Source of the DNA: JBLHKW01 sp047618565
GTDB taxonomy: Bacteria > Planctomycetota > UBA1135 > GCA-002686595
Reading direction: 5' to 3'
NCBI GenBank assembly: GCA_047618565.1
Contig: JBLHKW010000147.1
Span: 1 to 12,845, forward strand
DNA length: 12,845 nt
Under the pieces are notes generated by a model. That model saw nothing but the letters and a program-made list of their open reading frames with translations, did not search any database and was not told where the DNA came from. The position numbers were made by a program, and so were the translations under genes. Below, one piece after another: positions 7,232-12,845 of this stretch; position 1 is the first letter of the stretch; every line of letters starts with the position of its first letter.

Positions 7232-10200
7232 CTACTGCGGGGTGCGCGTCCGGACGAGGCATCGGTACTCGGACAGGTCGCTCGGGATGAACGGATCCGG
7301 GATCCCGTTGCCCGCGGAGAGTCCCGCAACACCGTCCAGCGAGGCCATGTCCTGGTAGGTCACGCGGATGCGGCCATTGAAGAACATCTCGATCTGGAAG
7401 GAGTTCTGATTGGACGAGCCGTACTCGGGCACGTTCTGCCAGGTCACGACCGCACGATTCCCCAGTTGCTTCCAGCTCACCGTTCCACCGCCACTGGGGT
7501 TGTAGTCGTCGAAGTTGGCCGAGATGCGCGGCAGACCGAAGTGACTACCCAGGCTCTCACTGTAGGTCGTGTCACCGCTTCCGAAGGTGATGTAGCCGTT
7601 GCTACCGACGTAGAAACGGTCGTAGCTGACACCGTAGAGTGACACCATCGCGCCACCGGCAAGCACGATCAGTTTGCTGTCATCATCGCTCAGGAAAATC
7701 GAGGTTCCGCCACTGGGGTTGGTCGGAAAGCTGGAAGCCGCGCGTGTGCACGGGCGGTAGAAATCGGCCGTCGGCCGACGTGCGAAGTCGATGGTGGTCA
7801 GATCAAGATCGTTTGTCCCGAACTGCTCCGTGAAGTAGTCGGGCACGTCCGTCGTGATGAACGAGTAGCAGGCGCCGAAGTTGTCGTCCACGGTCACGTT
7901 GCCGGCTGCGTCGGTGAGCACCAGGTCAAAGAAATAGGTCGTGCCTACGGCCAGCCCCACAACCGAGAGTGAATGGCTGGCGAGCCTGGCTGCCGTCGCG
8001 ACCTCCTGGTTCAGGGCCCCACAGTTCAGGCCGTAGCGCAGGGTGACCGAAGCCGCCTCGTCGATCAGGATGTCGACCGTGGCGTCCTGGGCCATCAGGT
8101 TTGTCACCATGACCGAAGTGAGGAGCGGCGCCACGCAGTCGACACCCGACATGGCCGTGACGGAGACGCCCATGCCGCCCGAGCCATCGTCCGCATCCAC
8201 GTAGAGCGCCTCGAGCGTGTCTCCGTGCGCGACCTTGACGATGCCCGGGGCATCCACAGTGCCCGTGGCGACGTTGCCGAAGAAGGCCGCCGTCTCGGGT
8301 CCGCTCTCGGTCAAGGTCACGACCTCGCCGCCGGGCTCCGAGGTCGAGGTCACCGTGACGTCCACAGTCTCGATCACGCCGTCATCCGTGTTCAGGCCAC
8401 AGTCGACGACCGTGATCCCGACGCTGTCGCTGCACGAGTACGCACTGCCATCGAAGGCTGCGAAGCCGTCGTCCGTGCAGTTGATCAGCAGCGGCGAGGC
8501 GGCCAGCGAGAAGTCTTGCGGGCCCTGGGGCACGGTCGTGCCGCGCACCTCGATGCGCCAGACACCAGACTCGGCGCCTGCCACGAACACCTGCTCGATG
8601 TTGTTGAGGTGGTCGTGCTGGTTGCGCACGGCGGGCGTTCCCGGGCTCAGAGGATCCAGCGTCCACGGGAAGGCCTCCACACCGGAGGGACTGAACAGGT
8701 GCAGATCGAGGTCATTGACCAGCGCACCCGCGACGTTGGGAGTGGCCGGGAAGTCGTCCCACGCCAGGGTGACGCGCAGGTCCTCGCCGCCCATTACGCT
8801 GACGGCGAAGAGTGCGAGGCCGCCCTGATCCATGGGCTTCTCGACGAAGTTGCCGGTGCGCAAGAAGTCGATGGCAGGCACCGCGCGCACCGACCCGTAG
8901 CCGGTCTTGTAGTCGGGCCCGAGGTTCTCGACGTCCTCCGCAGTGTGCGCCAGAAAGACCTTCAGGGTCGAGGGCAGCGGGTCCGGGCCGCCGAACTGGG
9001 CGCGGTAGTCCTGGATGATCAGGGCCGACACGCCGGCCACCGTGGGCGCTGCCATGGACGTCCCGCACAGGGCCCGATACGCGGAATCGCTGTCCGAATC
9101 GGCCGAGGTCACGCCGAAGTCGCCATCGCTCTGGCATCCAGGACCGCTGACGTCGGGCTTGAGCCGGCCGTCATCCGTGGGACCCCAGCTGGTGAAGCTC
9201 GTGACCGAGTCGTCGTTCGAGTTGAGCGCGCCGACCGTGATGTGGTTCTTGGCTGTCGCCGGAGGCGCCGTGCTGTAGTAGTCGCCGTAGCCCTCGATGT
9301 CGCAGCTACTGCCCTGGCGCTCGTTACCCGCGGCCCAGACGATCCGGAAGGGCTCGCCACCGGAGACCGAACCGCGCGCGACCGCGTCGATCAGGCTCGA
9401 CATGAGGCCGTAGTCCCCCTGGATCACGCACGGGAAGCCGTTCGACTCGGTGTTGGTACCGATCGAGTTGTTGGCCAGCGTCGCGCCGTGCATGTTGATC
9501 GCGTCGCCGTAGTCGGCCTCGAAGTCGCCCGGGTTCGTGTACAGGAAGATATTGCTTCCGTCGTACTCGAAGCCGTAGGACTCGATCGTCGTCCCCGGCG
9601 CCATGCCCGTGTACTGGCCTCCACTGGCGCTTCCGTCGCCGCCGATCGTGCCGGCCACGTGGGTCGAGTGGTAGTGCATACCGGATCCGTCCCGTGCGCT
9701 CGCGCGTCCACCGAAGTCCTGGTGCGTGGCACGCGCGGTTCCGCCGTCGTAGACGAGGACCGAAACACCGGTTCCGTCGAGGTTATAGGGCGCGCTGGTG
9801 GCCATGTCGGCGCCGACCCGCGCGCGGTTGCTGTCGTTGACCATGCCCAAGCGCGGCAGGGGCGGCTCGATGTACTGGACGATGTCCTCGTCCGCCAGGG
9901 CCTCGAACGCGGAGCGCGGCAGCTCGACGACGAAGGTGTGGATCGACTCGACCACGTCCCGCACAATGCCGCCGTGCGCGCGCACCACCTCCACGGCCTC
10001 ACCCATCAAGGACACGTCGGGGTGGAACATCACGTAGACCGCGACCTGCGCCTGGGACGCGCCCTTGGCGCCCGACTCGAGACTCCCGTCGACCACCGAC
10101 CAGTCCGGGAACTCGCCGCGCGCCAGCATCGGATGTAGTTTCCAGTCGCGCTGGATGGCCCGCGCATCCACGAGCGGCAGACCCGCCAGCGATCCGAGCT

Positions 10201-10570
10201 CGAGGGTCTGTGCCCGGCTGGATGCGAAGTAGGCGTCGTTGCCCAGGTAATTCAACAGGTTCAACCCGGCAGCGCGCGCGTCCTGCTGCTCGAAGCCCGC
10301 CAGGGGCCGATCGAACTGGACCACGAAGTGCACCAGGGCCGAGCGCGAGGACTGCGCTGACGCCACGAGTTCGGACAGGCTGGCATCGACCCGGGCACGG
10401 CTGCGCAGCGGTGCGCTCGAGACGCCCGAGCGCCAGCGCACGCCCTCTACCTGGGGACCCGACGGCGATCCGGTAGCCGCCCGCGGTGCGGCCAGTGCGG
10501 AGCCGGCCAGAACTGTGGCTGTGATGACGGCGAGGGGCGCAGCGAGAGAGCTCATGTTGATCCGTACCAT
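7232..10570 (-). CDS. Secreted modular subtilisin-family (S8, KP-43-like) serine protease
   Basis: A 1112-residue exported protease. Residues 1-28 form a Sec signal peptide ending A-L-A-A. Residues 29-245 are a propeptide-like region. The S8 domain (about 260-570) has Asp275 (V-Y-D-G-G), His301 (H-S-T-H-V-A-G-T), oxyanion Asn416 (A-A-G-N) and Ser505 (G-T-S-M-A-A-P), so it should be active. A beta-barrel domain (575-692; L-A-W-D-D-F-P, L-V-N-D-L-D-L, H-L-N-N-I-E-Q) is typical of KP-43 subtilases. Next come a surface-protein module (697-812; Y-S-C-S-D-S-V, E-P-G-G-E), a fibronectin-III-like module (815-907) and a C-terminal domain (908-1112; F-Y-V-G-S-N-G-Y-I-T-F-G) resembling NIDO-like domains. 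No C-terminal sorting signal is seen, so it is probably released or bound by its own modules. Position 302 is Ser where Gly is usual. ATG 10570 is used; ATG 10555 also fits the signal peptide. Confidence 0.92.
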   Translation of the reverse strand: MVRINMSSLAAPLAVITATVLAGSALAAPRAATGSPSGPQVEGVRWRSGVSSAPLRSRARVDASLSELVASAQSSRSALVHFVVQFDRPLAGFEQQDARAAGLNLLNYLGNDAYFASSRAQTLELGSLAGLPLVDARAIQRDWKLHPMLARGEFPDWSVVDGSLESGAKGASQAQVAVYVMFHPDVSLMGEAVEVVRAHGGIVRDVVESIHTFVVELPRSAFEALADEDIVQYIEPPLPRLGMVNDSNRARVGADMATSAPYNLDGTGVSVLVYDGGTARATHQDFGGRASARDGSGMHYHSTHVAGTIGGDGSASGGQYTGMAPGTTIESYGFEYDGSNIFLYTNPGDFEADYGDAINMHGATLANNSIGTNTESNGFPCVIQGDYGLMSSLIDAVARGSVSGGEPFRIVWAAGNERQGSSCDIEGYGDYYSTAPPATAKNHITVGALNSNDDSVTSFTSWGPTDDGRLKPDVSGPGCQSDGDFGVTSADSDSDSAYRALCGTSMAAPTVAGVSALIIQDYRAQFGGPDPLPSTLKVFLAHTAEDVENLGPDYKTGYGSVRAVPAIDFLRTGNFVEKPMDQGGLALFAVSVMGGEDLRVTLAWDDFPATPNVAGALVNDLDLHLFSPSGVEAFPWTLDPLSPGTPAVRNQHDHLNNIEQVFVAGAESGVWRIEVRGTTVPQGPQDFSLAASPLLINCTDDGFAAFDGSAYSCSDSVGITVVDCGLNTDDGVIETVDVTVTSTSEPGGEVVTLTESGPETAAFFGNVATGTVDAPGIVKVAHGDTLEALYVDADDGSGGMGVSVTAMSGVDCVAPLLTSVMVTNLMAQDATVDILIDEAASVTLRYGLNCGALNQEVATAARLASHSLSVVGLAVGTTYFFDLVLTDAAGNVTVDDNFGACYSFITTDVPDYFTEQFGTNDLDLTTIDFARRPTADFYRPCTRAASSFPTNPSGGTSIFLSDDDSKLIVLAGGAMVSLYGVSYDRFYVGSNGYITFGSGDTTYSESLGSHFGLPRISANFDDYNPSGGGTVSWKQLGNRAVVTWQNVPEYGSSNQNSFQIEMFFNGRIRVTYQDMASLDGVAGLSAGNGIPDPFIPSDLSEYRCLVRTRTPQ

Positions 10571-10644
10571 CTTGAAGCGGCGTCCTGGAGATTGGTGCTG
10601 CCCCTACCGGGGCCGGGGATACGGGCCGCGCCAAAAGCGACGGC

Positions 10645-10664
10645 CTTATACCTAGTTTCCTAGG
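10645..10664 (-). promoter_or_regulatory. -10 element with abutting operator-like inverted repeat, S8 protease promoter
   Basis: On the minus strand, TATAAG (10650-10645) matches the -10 consensus at five of six bases. Immediately upstream is a perfect inverted repeat, CCTAG-GAAA-CTAGG (10664-10651), covering the spacer. No good -35 hexamer lies 16-18 bp upstream, which suggests activator dependence or an alternative sigma factor. The start codon is about 75 bases downstream, and the leader contains a GCCCC/GGGGC hairpin (10600-10613). Confidence 0.5.
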
Positions 10665-10750
10665 ACCCGCGGCTTACAGCAAGGTCCAGCCAGGAAACGT
10701 TGCCCGGCAAGGCTCGACACGGCCAATGGCCCGGGCGGCCTCTGCCTCGC

Positions 10751-10769
10751 GGGTCCAGCGCATGGACCC
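10751..10769 (-). terminator. Hairpin downstream of tRNA-Pro
   Basis: GGGTCCA and TGGACCC pair perfectly (7 bp) around a five-base loop, 37 bases beyond the CCA end of the tRNA on the minus strand. A T-run is absent, so it may end the tRNA transcript with help from Rho or act in 3' processing. Confidence 0.4.
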
Positions 10770-10805
10770 TGGCCCGGGGGTGCGGGCCGACGCACTCAAG
10801 GGATG

Positions 10806-10882
10806 TGGTCGGGGTGAGAGGATTTGAACCTCCGACCTCTGCGACCCGAACGCAGCGCTCTACCAAGCTGAGCCACACCCCG
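10806..10882 (-). tRNA. tRNA-Pro(CGG)
   Basis: The 77-nt cloverleaf on the minus strand has acceptor stem CGGGGTG/CACCCCG, D-stem GCTC/GAGC with loop AGCTTGGTA, anticodon stem CTGCG/CGCAG with loop TTCGGGT, T-stem GGAGG/CCTCT with loop TTCAAAT, discriminator A and an encoded CCA. The loop places CGG at positions 34-36, which reads proline codon CCG, a frequent codon in GC-rich genomes. No intron or mismatch is seen apart from one G-U pair in the T-stem. Confidence 0.96.
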
Positions 10883-10900
10883 ACGTCAAATGCGGTGGGG

Positions 10901-10929
10901 ACTCTATGGGCGCTTCAGCCCGCCGTCAA
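10901..10929 (-). promoter_or_regulatory. Sigma70-type promoter of tRNA-Pro
   Basis: On the minus strand, TTGACG (10929-10924, five of six to consensus) and TAGAGT (10906-10901, four of six) are separated by exactly 17 bp. The mature tRNA 5' end is 18 bases past the -10, giving a leader of roughly ten bases. This is the best promoter in the window. Confidence 0.75.
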
Positions 10930-11010
10930 GGCATTCCGGCAGTTCGCTGCACGCGAGCGCAGAACTTCTCCCCCGCCACGCTCCGCGCGCGGCCGGGATC
11001 GTGCCCCGAG

Positions 11011-12528
11011 TCAGCGCCCCAGGTCCACGAAGACGCCGCCGTTGTCCTCGGCCAGCAGCCGCATGAAGTTCTTCTGGAACTCGCCCAGGGCAATCGTGTG
11101 GATCACGACCTTGCGCAGGGCATTGGCCTCGTTGATCTCGCGCAGGATGTCCTGGGGGTCGATGAAGGCCCCGGTCGTCGGCCGTCCATCCGAGAGGAAG
11201 AAGATCGTGTCCACGTCGATCTCGTAGTCCCCGCGGCGCTTGCCCTCGCCCTCGATGCCGAGCGCCCAGGCGAGCGCCCCGTGGGTGTTGGTCTTGCCCG
11301 CGCTCAGGTCGGCTGTTCCGACCAGCCCCACATTGCCGAGGGCCATCTTCGACTCGCCTCCCAGGGGCTCGAGGCGGTTGGTCCAGGACATGGCGCTCGA
11401 CTTGTTGAGCACATTGGCCGTGACCAGTTCCTTCTTCCACGGGTCGACCTTGCTCGCGAAGGCCAGGATGTTGAACTTCACGTAGCTCTCCAGGCCCTCG
11501 ATCGTGCGCGCCAGCTCCGTCTTGACGATGTCGATGCGCTGGAAGGACGGGAAGTCGCCGTCCTCGAAACGCTCGCGCTCGATGACCTCGTTCTCCATCG
11601 ATCCGGAGACGTCGATCACGAACAGGATCGACCGACTGGGCGTGTCGATACCGTGGTAGGTCACGCCGTTCGGGGTGTACTCCTTCTCGCGCTTCGCGCG
11701 CGCCGCGCGCAGCTTTGCGATCTGCTCGTCACTCGGGATCTCGTAGTCGTCCGCATTTTGCCGAAAGCGCACCCAGAGTTCCGTGCGCGTGCCAAAGCTA
11801 CGTCCGGTCAGGTTCTCCAGGGCGTGGCCGATATCCTCGAGCAAGCGGCCTTCCTCCTGCGCCATACGCTCGACGAGCCAGTCCACGGAGGCCGTCTTGC
11901 GCACACGACCGAGCGCGTCGATTGCTGTCGAACGCACCTGCCACGAATCATCGATCAGGGCCGTGTGCGCGGCATCGTGCACGAGCGGCGAGCGCAGGTC
12001 CGCCAGCGCTTCCAGGGCCGCGCCGCGCACGCCGGGCTCATCATCGGCGCAGTAGGGCAGGATGGCCGCTGCGTGCGCCTGGTCCCCGGACGCGCCGAGA
12101 ACCTGGATCGTGCGCCAGCGCACGGTCCACGCACGATCCTCGAGGCACTCCTGAAGCACCTCGTCCCCACCGGAATAGCCGCCCTTGGCAATCGCCCGCA
12201 GCAGGCCGATCCGGACGATCTCCTTCTTCTCCTTTTCCAGCTTCTCGAACAGGCGAGCGGAGGAGGCCTCGCTCTCGAACCCGCCGAGAATGCGCATGCA
12301 CGCCTCGACCACCTCCGCGTCCGGATCCTTGAGGATCGGAATCAGGACATCAACGACGCCTGGCCCCTCGGTGCCTTCGAGCGCCAGGATCGCCTCCACC
12401 CGCGTGGGGGTGTCCTTGTACTTGCGGAAGTACTTCTTGAACTCCTTGACGATCTCGTCATCGGCAGCGACGCCGACGAAGGAGGTCAACAGCAGTGCGC
12501 ATAACGCCAGGAGACGCGTGCTGGACAT
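11011..12528 (-). CDS. Exported HEAT-repeat and von Willebrand factor A domain protein
   Basis: A 505-residue protein with a Sec signal peptide (1-22, ending G-V-A-A before D-D-E). Residues 40-240 are alpha-helical HEAT/PBS-lyase-like repeats (for example V-E-A-I-L-A-L, V-R-G-A-A-L-E-A-L, V-R-S-T-A-I-D-A-L-G), which form a protein-binding solenoid. A charged linker (about 262-292) leads to a VWA domain (about 296-500) with a complete metal-ion-dependent adhesion site: D306-x-S308-x-S310, Thr413 in K-T-N-T, and Asp447 in L-S-D-G-R-P. VWA domains with this site bind metal and partner proteins. The HEAT plus VWA arrangement is, to my knowledge, frequent among exported planctomycete proteins of unknown role. 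A TTTAGGA ribosome-binding site lies seven bases before ATG 12528. It appears to be a single-gene unit followed by the divergently unrelated tRNA promoter. The function beyond protein binding is not known. Confidence 0.88.
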   Translation of the reverse strand: MSSTRLLALCALLLTSFVGVAADDEIVKEFKKYFRKYKDTPTRVEAILALEGTEGPGVVDVLIPILKDPDAEVVEACMRILGGFESEASSARLFEKLEKEKKEIVRIGLLRAIAKGGYSGGDEVLQECLEDRAWTVRWRTIQVLGASGDQAHAAAILPYCADDEPGVRGAALEALADLRSPLVHDAAHTALIDDSWQVRSTAIDALGRVRKTASVDWLVERMAQEEGRLLEDIGHALENLTGRSFGTRTELWVRFRQNADDYEIPSDEQIAKLRAARAKREKEYTPNGVTYHGIDTPSRSILFVIDVSGSMENEVIERERFEDGDFPSFQRIDIVKTELARTIEGLESYVKFNILAFASKVDPWKKELVTANVLNKSSAMSWTNRLEPLGGESKMALGNVGLVGTADLSAGKTNTHGALAWALGIEGEGKRRGDYEIDVDTIFFLSDGRPTTGAFIDPQDILREINEANALRKVVIHTIALGEFQKNFMRLLAEDNGGVFVDLGR

Positions 12529-12572
12529 GTCCGTATCCTAAATTTCCAGGTCAATGGGGATCCGCAGGGGGC

Positions 12573-12606
12573 GGCGCCGGTGTGCGGCGCCACGGGGTCT
12601 ACCCCG
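12573..12606. promoter_or_regulatory. Two adjacent hairpins in the leader region of the HEAT-VWA gene
   Basis: GGCGCC-N7-GGCGCC (12573-12591) is followed directly by CGGGG-TCTA-CCCCG (12593-12606). Both are perfect inverted repeats about 45-80 bases upstream of the start codon. They could be leader RNA structures affecting translation or mRNA stability. No matching promoter hexamers are convincing nearby. Confidence 0.4.
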
Positions 12607-12626
12607 AAGCGAGCCCAAGGATACGA

Positions 12627-12654
12627 ACAGGGGCCCCGATTGAGGAGCCCCTGT
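12627..12654. terminator. Hairpin between IS630 end and HEAT-VWA gene
   Basis: ACAGGGGC and GCCCCTGT pair (8 bp), continued after one mismatch by CC/GG around a six-base loop. It lies about 40 bp from the proposed IS end and would stop or slow transcription leaving the transposase gene. There is no T-run on either side. Confidence 0.4.
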
Positions 12655-12693
12655 CTGGCCCCTTGCGGAGCCACGTTCCGTGACGCGAGCTGC

Positions 12694-12845
12694 TAGTGGT
12701 GTGCGGCAAAAGTGCGGGTGATTAGTTAGCGTTTAGCGCGGCGGGCCTTCTCAGCACGAAGAGCGCCAGCCTTCGCGCAGTACCGAGCGAGAGCGTCGAG
12801 GATCTGGTCGGCGGTCTTCGTCCAGATGAACGGCTTGGGGTCACC
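12694..12845 (-). mobile_element. IS630-family insertion sequence, 3' end (partial)
   Basis: The transposase C-terminus identifies the family. Downstream of its TAA, the segment TAGTGGTGTGCGGC (12694-12707), with AAAAGTGCGGGTGATTAG running up to the stop, resembles IS630 terminal regions. Those elements insert at TA dinucleotides, so TA at 12694-12695 is a likely boundary. The other end and the terminal inverted repeat partner are beyond the window, so the boundary is inferred. Confidence 0.65.
12726..12845 (-). CDS. IS630 family transposase, C-terminal fragment
   Basis: The last 39 codons plus TAA of a frame that enters from the right edge. D-P-K-P-F-I-W-T-K-T-A-D-Q-I-L followed by L-A-R-Y-C is the hallmark C-terminal end of IS630-type DDE transposases, which cut and paste DNA at TA sites. 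The fragment then has a basic tail (A-E-K-A-R-R-A-K-R) slightly different from the common ending. The DDE catalytic residues lie outside the window, so whether the transposase is intact cannot be told. Confidence 0.85.
   Translation of the reverse strand, partial: GDPKPFIWTKTADQILDALARYCAKAGALRAEKARRAKR

Noticed and set aside
7973..10138. 721-codon open frame on the plus strand
   Set aside because: It lies wholly opposite the S8 protease gene, whose catalytic motifs prove the minus frame. The plus product is Arg/His/Val-rich with no domain, as expected of an antisense shadow in GC-rich DNA.
10906..12504. 532-codon open frame on the plus strand
   Set aside because: It is antisense to the HEAT-VWA gene, whose MIDAS motif and signal peptide are clear. 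The product shows no motif.
12510..12545. TTGACC upstream of the HEAT-VWA gene as a -35 element
   Set aside because: A -10 at normal spacing would overlap the start codon. TAGGAT nearby is better explained as the ribosome-binding site.

Overview
The window is GC-rich bacterial chromosome in which every gene I can support lies on the minus strand: eight protein genes (one cut by each window edge) and one tRNA. The protein types are large exported VCBS/FG-GAP beta-propellers, a PDZ lipoprotein, a modular KP-43-like subtilase and a HEAT-repeat plus von Willebrand A protein. They suggest a Planctomycetota-like organism, with a Myxococcota- or Acidobacteriota-like one also possible. That assignment is inference from gene style, because no phylogenetic marker is complete here.

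In transcription order (right to left), the right edge holds the 3' end of an IS630-family element: 39 codons of transposase C-terminus and a plausible TA-bounded terminal region. Next is an exported HEAT-repeat/VWA protein with several hairpins upstream. A tRNA-Pro(CGG) with encoded CCA follows, with a clear sigma70-like promoter. Then comes a 1112-residue secreted subtilisin-family (S8) protease whose -10 element abuts a perfect inverted repeat and whose gene ends in a strong hairpin. Only 17 bp after that hairpin starts a two-gene ABC-2 exporter operon (ATPase then permease, ATGA overlap).

After a 165-bp gap with a promoter candidate comes a three-gene, translationally coupled operon: a two-PDZ lipoprotein followed by two related exported VCBS/FG-GAP proteins, with both junctions being 4-bp ATGA overlaps. 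This operon is the most interesting unit, since all three products should leave the cytoplasm and none has a recognisable enzyme domain. A 461-bp non-coding gap with hairpins and an inverted repeat follows. The left edge holds the start of a highly basic, low-complexity protein that begins at a TTG codon and contains two short tandem repeats. Its folded domain lies outside the window.

I see no CRISPR array, defence island, rRNA or complete mobile element. Most genes concern the cell envelope or secretion: protease, exporter, lipoprotein, propellers and VWA protein. I see no evidence that they form one pathway.
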